The notes beneath the pieces were generated by a model that saw only the letters and a list, made by a program, of their open reading frames with translations, had not been told where the DNA came from and made no database searches. From positions 1 to 7,729 of the forward strand of contig JAGPGR010000073.1 in assembly GCA_018055865.1 (NCBI GenBank): a DNA stretch of 7,729 nucleotides, written 5' to 3'. Positions 1 to 6,514 of this stretch are shown here, piece after piece (the first letter of the stretch is position 1; each line of letters starts with the position of its first letter). This DNA is from Paludibacteraceae bacterium (lineage in GTDB: Bacteria; Bacteroidota; Bacteroidia; Bacteroidales; Paludibacteraceae). Made by a program: the position numbers and the translations under genes.

Positions 1-2027
1 AATCCGTTGCTTGTTCCGAAAAACACTTCTCCGGTGACCGGATTAATGGCAATTGACTGGATCATACTGGAGAGCAAAGGGCTGTTTTGCTGTGTGAAGT
101 GATGGATGGTTTCCTGACCGTTTTCCGACATCAGATATACGCCTGAAGATTCAGTACCTAACCATTTTCTATTTGCTCCATCTATAGCAATTGCTGTAAT
201 ATTCTGGTCTTCAAGCAGATAATCGCCAAGCCCGGTCCCGTCGTTTCTTGGGATTATTATGCGCGAACAGGTAAAATCCGAATCAAATGCTTTGGATGGA
301 TTATTAAATAGTATCGGTCCTTCGTTGGTTCCTGCCCAAATTACTCCGTTTTTATCCTGAGCTATACTAAAGATTAATGAGGGAGTGATTGACTTTACAC
401 CGTCGCTGGTGGTGTAATAAAATGTTTGATGAAATACGCTGCTGTCGTCAGCTATATCGGCTATAGTGCCGTTGTCATCTAAGATGCCAAGACCCTGAGT
501 ATACCGGGCTGAGACAATCCATTTCCGGTTTGGATTACCGGAAGTTACAAGTATGTCGCCAAGTGTTGGTTTGTTGTTTATATTTTTGTTGCCGAGTTTC
601 ATCCAGGTGCCGTCTTTACCCAACACTTTTATGCTATGTGAAGCAGATGTATTGGCAAACCACACATTCCCCCCGGAATCAAAAACTCCGCCGGTCATTC
701 TCATGTAAAGATACGAAGTTACCGGGTCTGAAGGATATATCGTTTCAATCAGACTATTTTCAAAATTATGCCATTTGAAAAATTCGTCATTTTTGAATTC
801 AAAAACACCATTTGCGTATGAGCTTGTGAAAAAATGTGTATTGTCTGCAGGGTCAATGGCTATGTCAACAAAATCCCTGGCATGTTTTCCCGTTTTCCCC
901 GTTATGGATTCGTTGTCAATGTTTTTCCATTCATTATTTTCAAAAATCATCACTATACCATCCCGCTTCCAGTCGATGTCCCATCTTCCTCCCTGTAATA
1001 CAAAAAGCCTTTCTCCCGAGAATTTCATTCTGTAGGGGATATTCACAGCCGGTCCTTCCGGTTTATAAAACTGAATAACCGGACTACTCCCGCCCGGTAG
1101 GTATGAGGCCAGTCCCTGTGCGCCTGCAGCAAACCAAAAACCGGATTTTGCAGCGTCGTAGGTGCCATCCTGAATGTCAGAAATGCCTGTGATTTGACTT
1201 CTTTCAAATTGTTGATTGTAATAATATGTTTCGGTGAGCGTGAATGCCTGGAGATAATTGCCCGATACACTAATTCCCCGGAATGACAAAGAAGTGTCAA
1301 TATCCGACCAGACACCATTGGCATCCTGTTTGTATAGTTTCCCGTCACGTAGTAATATCAGCGTGTTTTCAAACGAATATAATGCCTGGATGTTGCCGCT
1401 ACCGGGTAGTCCAGCCATCGTTTTCCAGAATTCATAGTTGATAAGTTGAGGTTCCGCGGCTGATGCAAAGTAAATATTCGAAGCAGAAACTGCATATATA
1501 TTACCCTTGTGGATGGTCGTGTTCAGTACTTTTACTTCCGATGCGTTGTTGCCGATGTAATAAGTATCCTGAATTTCCATTTTCAGCATATTCAGTGTTA
1601 TGATTCCAAAATTGCTTGATAGATATCCCTTGTTGTTGTCAAAAAGTATGTGATTCACATTTTTGTCCGCGCTCATTTGTTTGTTGTAGAAATCGGGAAG
1701 ATTTTTCACTCCATCAGCAGAAAGAAAGTCGATATTTCCATCCTGATAGACGATGAGTAAAACCTGGTTTGCCTCGTCGTATCCGATTTTTGAGATTATA
1801 ATACCGTTCAGTCCGTTTAATTTGCTGTAAAACTCCATACTACCGTCTCTTTTATCTATGGAGAAAAGTTTTCCTTCGCTTACAGCAAACACTTTATTAT
1901 CGGACTGAGCAATCTGTTCAACGGTATTGTATGCAAAGTGAGTTCGCCAGTTGCCCATAGCAACCTGTGCGCGGGCAGTCAAACCGAAAAGTGCAATAAC
2001 AGCAAGTAATAAAATATTTCGTTTCAT
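1..2027 (-). CDS. porZ: PorZ-like type IX secretion system surface protein (3' end outside window)
   Basis: The reading frame is open from the ATG at 2027 to the left edge, giving 675 residues with no stop, so the gene is 3'-truncated by the window. The N terminus is a signal peptide (MKRNILLLAVIALFGLTARA, cut before Q21), followed by GNWRTHFAYNT and then KVFAVSEGKLFSIDK. This opening, the YYIGNN segment near residues 150-160 and the many propeller-blade motifs (for example GVIWAGTNEGPI and RKWLGTESSGVYL in the second half) fit PorZ. That family has two seven-bladed beta-propellers and a C-terminal sorting domain. P. gingivalis PorZ is about 776 residues, so roughly 100 residues including the sorting domain should lie beyond position 1. 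In that species PorZ works with PorU, PorV and PorQ at the cell surface, delivering anionic LPS to secreted cargo. The gene lies 65 bp behind rdgB on the same strand, with no clear promoter of its own. The alternative is another two-component-regulator-propeller protein; the N-terminal pattern favours PorZ. Confidence 0.85.
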   Translation of the reverse strand, partial: MKRNILLLAVIALFGLTARAQVAMGNWRTHFAYNTVEQIAQSDNKVFAVSEGKLFSIDKRDGSMEFYSKLNGLNGIIISKIGYDEANQVLLIVYQDGNIDFLSADGVKNLPDFYNKQMSADKNVNHILFDNNKGYLSSNFGIITLNMLKMEIQDTYYIGNNASEVKVLNTTIHKGNIYAVSASNIYFASAAEPQLINYEFWKTMAGLPGSGNIQALYSFENTLILLRDGKLYKQDANGVWSDIDTSLSFRGISVSGNYLQAFTLTETYYYNQQFERSQITGISDIQDGTYDAAKSGFWFAAGAQGLASYLPGGSSPVIQFYKPEGPAVNIPYRMKFSGERLFVLQGGRWDIDWKRDGIVMIFENNEWKNIDNESITGKTGKHARDFVDIAIDPADNTHFFTSSYANGVFEFKNDEFFKWHNFENSLIETIYPSDPVTSYLYMRMTGGVFDSGGNVWFANTSASHSIKVLGKDGTWMKLGNKNINNKPTLGDILVTSGNPNRKWIVSARYTQGLGILDDNGTIADIADDSSVFHQTFYYTTSDGVKSITPSLIFSIAQDKNGVIWAGTNEGPILFNNPSKAFDSDFTCSRIIIPRNDGTGLGDYLLEDQNITAIAIDGANRKWLGTESSGVYLMSENGQETIHHFTQQNSPLLSSMIQSIAINPVTGEVFFGTSNG

Positions 2028-2092
2028 ATTCAAAATCAATCGTTAATCATATAAAAAACAGATTTTGCGGATTTTTATTGTTGAAAAACAGT

Positions 2093-2689
2093 TCAATCCT
2101 GAAGAAATTGTTTTTCAAGGTAGTTTCTTAATTTCTCAATAGCAAGAGCCCGATGGCTGATTGTGTTCTTTACGTCAGCGCTCAATTCTGCAAAACTTTC
2201 GGTGTAACTTTCGGGGATAAAGATCGGGTCATACCCGAAACCGGCATTACCTCTTGGTTCCGAAGCTATTTTGCCTTTAATAATTCCTTCAAAACTTCGG
2301 GATACTCCATGTTGCATCAACACTATGACTGTTCGGAATTGTGCCCTGCGATTCTCCTGTCCTTCCATTTCTGAGAGTACCTGTTGAATATTGCGTGCCG
2401 AATTGGCAGGCTCGCCGGCATAGCGGGCGGAGTATACGCCGGGTTTTCCCCCCAGGGCTTCAATTTCGAGGCCTGTATCATCTGCAAAACAATCGGTATG
2501 ATAGTTGTCAAAAACATATTTTGCTTTTATCGCGGCATTTTCCTCCAGCGTTTCGGCTGTTTCTGGAATATCTTCTGTGCATCCCGTTTCGGCCAAACTT
2601 ATAATTTCCACCTTATCATTGAGAATGGCTCTTACTTCTTCCAGCTTGTGGAGGTTATTGGTTGCAAATACAATTTTTTTCATAAACAT
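2093..2689 (-). CDS. rdgB: Non-canonical purine NTP pyrophosphatase (RdgB/HAM1, XTP/dITPase)
   Basis: A cytosolic enzyme of the Ham1 family. It hydrolyses dITP, ITP and XTP to the monophosphate plus pyrophosphate and keeps deaminated purines out of DNA and RNA. The 198 residues match the usual family length of about 190-200. Family signatures are intact: the nucleotide-binding [10 protein letters not shown] at residues 9-18, the catalytic [12 protein letters not shown] at 68-79, [10 protein letters not shown] at 83-92, the substrate loop GFGYDPIF at 150-157 and SHRALA at 178-183. The upstream ATG (2689) gives MFMKKIV; the ATG at 2683 gives MKKIV, which looks more like typical family starts and is equally plausible, and no ribosome binding site decides between them. 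A phylum-type promoter lies just upstream. The porZ-like gene follows 65 bp downstream on the same strand, so the two may be cotranscribed. Confidence 0.96.
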   Translation of the reverse strand: MFMKKIVFATNNLHKLEEVRAILNDKVEIISLAETGCTEDIPETAETLEENAAIKAKYVFDNYHTDCFADDTGLEIEALGGKPGVYSARYAGEPANSARNIQQVLSEMEGQENRRAQFRTVIVLMQHGVSRSFEGIIKGKIASEPRGNAGFGYDPIFIPESYTESFAELSADVKNTISHRALAIEKLRNYLEKQFLQD

Positions 2690-2708
2690 GTTGTCTGTTA
2701 CGAGGAAA

Positions 2709-2740
2709 CAAAGATAAAAGATTTCCCGCAGTTTTGGAAA
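2709..2740 (-). promoter_or_regulatory. Predicted Bacteroidetes promoter for rdgB
   Basis: Read on the minus strand, TATCTTTG (2709-2716) is an exact match to the phylum's -7 consensus TAnnTTTG. Twenty bases further upstream is TTTC (2737-2740), three of four matches to the -33 TTTG, at the expected 19-21 base spacing. Transcription would begin about 15 bases before the rdgB start codon. This is sequence-pattern evidence only. Confidence 0.6.
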
Positions 2741-2793
2741 TTCTGTGCGTAATTACCTTGAAACAGATTCGGTTTCACTGAATTTCATTTTTT

Positions 2794-2825
2794 TTTGATT
2801 TGCAGAAATATTTAGGCTATTTTTG
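2794..2825 (+). promoter_or_regulatory. Predicted Bacteroidetes promoter for lysO
   Basis: TTTG (2794-2797), a 20-base spacer and TATTTTTG (2818-2825) reproduce the phylum's -33/-7 consensus (TTTG-N19-21-TAnnTTTG) exactly. Initiation near 2832 would leave a leader of about 17-23 bases before the lysO start. This is the best-formed promoter in the window. The surrounding T-rich stretch makes chance matches to TTTG easier, so the -33 box is less certain than the -7. Confidence 0.65.
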
Positions 2826-2848
2826 CAAGTTGAAATGCAGAATAATGG

Positions 2849-3457
2849 GTGAAAATGAAAAGTAGTCTGATAATATTGTCTTTTTTTGCTTTGGGTTTAC
2901 TGCTTGGCATCGTCAGAATTTTTCCGGAGCATTGGCTGGAGTCCAGCGTTACTTTCTACGTGCTTTGTTTGCTTATGTTCAGTGTAGGGTTGAGCATTGG
3001 TCATGATAAAGACTCGGTACGGAAATTTCGTTCACTCTCACCGCGGTTGCTCTGGCTGCCTGTGATGACAGTTGTGGGAACTTTTTTCGGAGTGATAGCC
3101 GCAAGTGTTTTGATCAAACACAGGCCGCTCAGCGAATTGATGGCTGTAAGCGCAGGATTTGGGTATTATTCACTTTCGAGCGTGCTGATTACCCAATACA
3201 AAGGTGTGGAACTTGGTACTATTGCACTGCTTGCAAATATTATTCGTGAAGTGCTTACGCTGCTTTTGGCGCCATGGATGGTGCGTTATTTCGGCAAACT
3301 TGCACCTATTTCAGCCGGTGGAGCTACTACTATGGACACTACCTTTCCGGTTATTGTCAAAAATTCGGGAAAAGAATTCTCCGTTCTTTCTATTTATCAC
3401 GGTTTTATAACCGATTTATCCGTCCCCTTTCTGGTTACGTTTTTTTGCAGTATTTAA
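2849..3457 (+). CDS. lysO: LysO family lysine exporter, core domain (DUF340)
   Basis: A predicted inner-membrane protein of 202 residues with about six hydrophobic helices (approximately 6-24, 34-51, 68-89, 97-115, 121-146 and 183-201). Conserved LysO features are GFGYYSLSS at 103-111, the polar NIIRE in a membrane segment at 130-134 and SAGGATTMDTTFP at 155-167. E. coli LysO (YbjE, 299 residues) exports lysine; this protein corresponds to its C-terminal two thirds. In many Bacteroidetes the N-terminal part is a separate small gene directly upstream, but here the upstream neighbour is divergent rdgB and the 159-bp gap cannot hold it. The first possible start is GTG at 2849; the ATG at 2855 (MKSSLII) lies in frame and is at least as likely. 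Lysine as the substrate is inferred from the family. The membrane core looks intact, with no frameshift. Confidence 0.88.
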   Translation: MKMKSSLIILSFFALGLLLGIVRIFPEHWLESSVTFYVLCLLMFSVGLSIGHDKDSVRKFRSLSPRLLWLPVMTVVGTFFGVIAASVLIKHRPLSELMAVSAGFGYYSLSSVLITQYKGVELGTIALLANIIREVLTLLLAPWMVRYFGKLAPISAGGATTMDTTFPVIVKNSGKEFSVLSIYHGFITDLSVPFLVTFFCSI

Positions 3458-3479
3458 TATTGTGATCTCTGATCAAATG

Positions 3480-4166
3480 TCAGAAAAGGTAGGTAAGTGT
3501 TATCGAAAATACACTGGAAGAACTTTTTGCAGTAAGATTTGGAGCAATTCCGCCACTTTCGGTTTTAATTTTATCTAAAATATTCTTGCTGGCATCTCTT
3601 TTTTGCAAACCCTTACTCCATTGCAGACCGAGTTGTATTTTTCTGAGTAATTCCACACCGCCTCCGTAGCTGTAACCGTAATCTATCCGGTCCATAAAAC
3701 TATCGAACGACTCCTCCTGAATGAGTGTGGTAATATCACTTTCAAATACAGTTTTTCCTTTCAGGGCATAAGCTCCATATATGCCAGCTGTACCGAATAA
3801 ACCCACTACACCGCCAAAATTGAGTCTCAGCCTCACGTTCATGGGTACTTCCACATAGTTTAATTCATGATAACCTTTTATCAGCGATTGGATTACTGAT
3901 GTACTATCCATCCTGAAAATGCCTCCTTTTTGCGACAAAAGTGCTCCGATTTCAAATCCAAGTCCCGATTTTCGTGGATTGAATTCATACACTAACCCTA
4001 CCTGATATCCTGTGAGGTTTTCGCCCTGAAAAGCAGCCGTAATGGCATCGTGATTGAATGAATGAAGTTCATTGGCCGTGTTGATTCCGCCCCGGATGCC
4101 GAATTGGGAGTAACCGGGGGCTGTAAACAGAAGAATGATGAATAAAAGTAGATACCTGTTTTTCAT
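3480..4166 (-). CDS. Outer-membrane beta-barrel protein, PorT/porin-like family
   Basis: The 228 residues begin with a signal peptide (MKNRYLLLFIILLFTAPGYS, probably cut before Q21). FGIRGGINTAN follows directly, the usual first strand of the small Bacteroidetes barrels grouped as OMP_b-brl_2 (PF13568). Alternating hydrophobic strands follow, such as YQVGLVYEFN, VEVPMNVRLRLNFG, GLFGTAGIYGAYAL and YGYSYGGGVELL. The protein ends SVFSITLTYLF with a terminal aromatic residue, as expected for insertion by the BAM complex. I see no features specific to the secretion protein PorT, so the family name should not be read as a T9SS role; function and substrate are unknown. It starts 27 bp after the typA stop on the same strand with no obvious promoter between, which suggests read-through from typA. 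Its 3' end faces lysO across 22 bp. Confidence 0.85.
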   Translation of the reverse strand: MKNRYLLLFIILLFTAPGYSQFGIRGGINTANELHSFNHDAITAAFQGENLTGYQVGLVYEFNPRKSGLGFEIGALLSQKGGIFRMDSTSVIQSLIKGYHELNYVEVPMNVRLRLNFGGVVGLFGTAGIYGAYALKGKTVFESDITTLIQEESFDSFMDRIDYGYSYGGGVELLRKIQLGLQWSKGLQKRDASKNILDKIKTESGGIAPNLTAKSSSSVFSITLTYLF

Positions 4167-4193
4167 TCTGATACGTTTTTTTAAAATAAAAAA

Positions 4194-5996
4194 TCAACTC
4201 GATTTTGATGTCCGTTTTCTTTCGTTTTCGTCAAGTAGTATTTTGCGCAGTCTTATTTTTGTTGGAGTCACCTCTACATATTCGTCTTCTTTGATGTATT
4301 CAAGGGCTTCTTCCAGACTGAAAATGATTGGCGGAACTATTCTGACTTTATCGTCGGAGCCCGAAGCACGCATATTGGTTAGTTTCTTTGCTTTACACAC
4401 ATTTACTACAATATCGCCTTCTTTGGAATGCTCGCCAATAACCTGCCCGGCATAAATCGGATCTTGCGGGTGTATGAAAAATTTTCCCCGATCCTGTAAT
4501 TTATCTATTGCATATGCAAAAGCTGTACCACTTTCCATGGCAATGATTGAACCGTTAGTTCTCCGTTCAATTTCTCCCTTGTAAGGCTGGTATTCAATAA
4601 AACGGTGTGACATGATGGCTTCGCCGGCCGATGCAGTCAATACATTGTTGCGCAGTCCGATAATACCCCGTGAAGGGATGTGAAATTCAAGCTGAATCCG
4701 GTCGCCTACAGCATCCATGCTTAGCATTTCGCCTTTTCGCACAGCCACCATTTCAATAATTCTTCCTGAATTTTCTTCGGGAAGATTGATTGAGAGCTGT
4801 TCAACAGGTTCACATTGTTTGCCGTTAATATCTTTGAAGATAACCTGAGGTTGCCCAACCTGCATTTCGTAACCTTCGCGTCGCATCGTTTCAATGAGCA
4901 CAGATAAATGCAACACTCCACGTCCGAATACGTTCCATACATCAGAATTGGGATTTCGCTCTACTTTCATGGCCAGATTCTTATCGAGCTCTTTTATGAG
5001 ACGATCGTTGATGTGGCGCGAAGTGACGAATTTTCCTTCTTTTCCGAAAAACGGAGAGTCGTTGATAGTGAAAACCATGCTCATCGTTGGTTCGTCGATG
5101 GCAATAGGAGCGAGGGGTTCAGGGTTCTGCAGGTCGGCTATGGTATCACCAATTTCAAAACCGTCGATGCCTACCAGTGCACATATATCGCCCGATTCCA
5201 CCAGGTTTGTTTTTGTTCGGCCTAATCCCGTAAAGGTGTCTAATTCCTTGATTTTTGATTTTACGATTGAACCGTCTCTTTTACAAAGACTTACATCCAT
5301 TCCTTCTTTCAGTATTCCTCTGTGAATTCTCCCAACAGCTATTCTGCCCACATAGGGTGAATAATCCAGCGATGTAATCAGCATTTGCGGAGTGCCCGAA
5401 AGCTGAGTGGGAGCCGGAATGTATTCAATAATAGCATCCAATAGAGCCGTAATTTCGGTGGTGGGGTTTTTCCAATCGTCCGACATCCAATTATGTTTGG
5501 CCGAGCCGTAAATTGTTTTGAAATCGAGCTGATCTTCGGTAGCATTCAGATTGTACATCAAATCAAAAACCATCTCGTTTACCTCGTCGGGGCGGCAGTT
5601 GGGCTTGTCCACTTTATTGACTACCACAATTGGTTTAAGCCCAATACTCAGCGCTTTTTGCAATACAAAGCGCGTTTGAGGCATAGGTCCTTCAAATGCA
5701 TCGACCAAAAGCAGTACGCCGTCGGCCATATTCAGCACACGCTCTACTTCGCCTCCAAAGTCGGCGTGTCCCGGTGTGTCGATTATGTTTATTTTATATC
5801 CCTGATAATTGATTGAAACATTTTTGGCTAATATAGTGATACCTCGCTCACGTTCCAGGTCGTTGTTATCCATAATTAATTCACCGGCATTTTCATTTTC
5901 ACGAAATAAATGTCCTGCAAGCAGCAATTTATCCACCAGTGTGGTCTTTCCATGGTCAACGTGTGCGATAATGGCTATATTTCTTATTTTCTGCAT
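4194..5996 (-). CDS. typA: Ribosome-associated translational GTPase TypA/BipA
   Basis: A cytosolic EF-G-like GTPase that binds the 70S ribosome and is linked in other bacteria to 50S assembly, cold growth and stress. The 600 residues match the family (E. coli 607). The G domain is complete: AHVDHGKT at 11-18 (P-loop), RERGIT at 49-54 (switch I), DTPGH at 73-77 with the catalytic histidine, and NKVD at 127-130; the fifth motif is in YGSAKHNW. The EF-Tu-like domain 2 ([21 protein letters not shown]) follows, then EF-G-like domain III/V segments ([33 protein letters not shown]). The BipA-specific C-terminal domain includes [22 protein letters not shown]. The start [16 protein letters not shown] is the standard family start. 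A -7 element lies about 26 bases upstream. Related GTPases LepA and EF-G are excluded by the C-terminal domain. Confidence 0.97.
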   Translation of the reverse strand: MQKIRNIAIIAHVDHGKTTLVDKLLLAGHLFRENENAGELIMDNNDLERERGITILAKNVSINYQGYKINIIDTPGHADFGGEVERVLNMADGVLLLVDAFEGPMPQTRFVLQKALSIGLKPIVVVNKVDKPNCRPDEVNEMVFDLMYNLNATEDQLDFKTIYGSAKHNWMSDDWKNPTTEITALLDAIIEYIPAPTQLSGTPQMLITSLDYSPYVGRIAVGRIHRGILKEGMDVSLCKRDGSIVKSKIKELDTFTGLGRTKTNLVESGDICALVGIDGFEIGDTIADLQNPEPLAPIAIDEPTMSMVFTINDSPFFGKEGKFVTSRHINDRLIKELDKNLAMKVERNPNSDVWNVFGRGVLHLSVLIETMRREGYEMQVGQPQVIFKDINGKQCEPVEQLSINLPEENSGRIIEMVAVRKGEMLSMDAVGDRIQLEFHIPSRGIIGLRNNVLTASAGEAIMSHRFIEYQPYKGEIERRTNGSIIAMESGTAFAYAIDKLQDRGKFFIHPQDPIYAGQVIGEHSKEGDIVVNVCKAKKLTNMRASGSDDKVRIVPPIIFSLEEALEYIKEDEYVEVTPTKIRLRKILLDENERKRTSKSS

Positions 5997-6021
5997 ATAA
6001 TAATGATTGGTTTTGCGGGTG

Positions 6022-6029
6022 CAAAGGTA
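6022..6029 (-). promoter_or_regulatory. Predicted -7 promoter element for typA
   Basis: On the minus strand this reads TACCTTTG, an exact TAnnTTTG match, followed by C as is common. It lies 25 bases upstream of the typA ATG. I find no TTTG at the expected -33 distance (19-21 bases further upstream), so the promoter is incomplete on pattern grounds, but its position fits. Confidence 0.5.
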
Positions 6030-6192
6030 GTGAAAAACAGTGGAAAATCGTGTTAATGGATATTCCTAATTTGAGCAAGCAGTAATGAAAGTGTATGGAA
6101 TCTATTTTTTTTATCAAAAATAGATGTTTCAGTTGAATGTATGAATGATAAAAAATACACATGTATAGAAAATGAGAAAAAAAAAGACAAAT

Positions 6193-6233
6193 AAAAAAGC
6201 CAACTATCTATTAATTAGATAATTGGCTTTTTT
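6193..6233 (-). terminator. Rho-independent terminator after tRNA-Phe
   Basis: A long hairpin lies just 3' of the tRNA on the minus strand. GCCAA (6199-6203) pairs with TTGGC (6223-6227). One C/A mismatch (6204/6222) follows, then TATCTA (6205-6210) pairs with TAGATA (6216-6221) around a five-base loop. The GC-containing stem is flanked by an A run on one side and a T run on the other, which extend the pairing by six and give a T tract in either direction. It could therefore work on both strands, but only the minus strand has a gene leading into it. It insulates typA from tRNA transcription. Confidence 0.85.
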
Positions 6234-6238
6234 TACAG

Positions 6239-6311
<73 letters not shown>

Positions 6312-6329
6312 TTTTTCGTTTTGAGAGTG

Positions 6330-6337
6330 CAAATGTA
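6330..6337 (-). promoter_or_regulatory. Predicted -7 promoter element for tRNA-Phe
   Basis: The minus strand reads TACATTTG, an exact match to TAnnTTTG, 18 bases upstream of the mature tRNA 5' end, which would leave a leader of about 10 bases for RNase P to remove. The -33 region is only T-rich (TTTT rather than TTTG). Confidence 0.5.
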
Positions 6338-6404
6338 CTGCGTTTTTTTGGAAATAAAAAATTTTACGATAAGAAATTTCCCTTTTTCTTTATTTTTCAA
6401 ACGA

Positions 6405-6424
6405 AATTCAGTTGAATTCGGTTG
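6405..6424. repeat. Tandem 10-bp direct repeat between divergent genes
   Basis: AATTCAGTTG is followed immediately by AATTCGGTTG, two copies differing at one base. It lies in the intergenic region between tRNA-Phe and the antiporter gene, about 50 bases upstream of the antiporter's -7 element. The 10-base period equals about one helical turn, which would suit a protein-binding site, but in AT-rich DNA this could be chance. Confidence 0.4.
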
Positions 6425-6476
6425 ACTAAAATCCTAATAATTCAAAATGGATTGTAATTTTGACGCTAAAAAAAAT

Positions 6477-6484
6477 TAACTTTG
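6477..6484 (+). promoter_or_regulatory. Predicted -7 promoter element for the antiporter gene
   Basis: TAACTTTG followed by C is an exact TAnnTTTG match 30 bases before the ATG at 6515. The closest -33 candidate is ATTG (6451-6454), three of four bases, at a slightly long 22-base spacing. A second exact -7 match, TAATTTTG, occurs at 6455-6462 without any -33 partner. Confidence 0.5.
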
Positions 6485-6514
6485 CAAAGCATAACTTAAA
6501 ATTGAAAGATAGCA

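Noticed and set aside
530..1348. Several open frames of 80-101 codons on both strands within the porZ-like gene
   Set aside because: They lie inside a continuous 675-codon frame with signal peptide and propeller motifs, and their translations show low-complexity or frame-shifted composition with no recognisable domain.
2153..2752. Plus-strand open frames of 70-122 codons opposite rdgB
   Set aside because: They are antisense shadows of a fully conserved RdgB sequence; the translations are rich in Cys, Phe and Arg and match nothing I recognise.
2835..2868. Tiny upstream frames before lysO (MQNNG and MGENEK)
   Set aside because: They are five and six codons long, arise from closely spaced ATGs in a short leader and contain no lysine run, so I do not call an attenuating leader peptide.
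3463..3475. Small inverted repeat TGATC-TCT-GATCA between lysO and the barrel gene as a terminator
   Set aside because: The stem is only five pairs with a three-base loop and no T tract follows on either strand.
3480..4166. Calling the barrel the type IX secretion protein PorT
   Set aside because: It has only the general features of the small outer-membrane barrel family and none of the PorT-specific segments I would expect; having a PorZ-like gene 1.5 kb away is not sufficient.
4894..5325. A 143-codon plus-strand frame opposite typA
   Set aside because: typA is intact on the other strand through this stretch with family motifs; the antisense product has no plausible domain.
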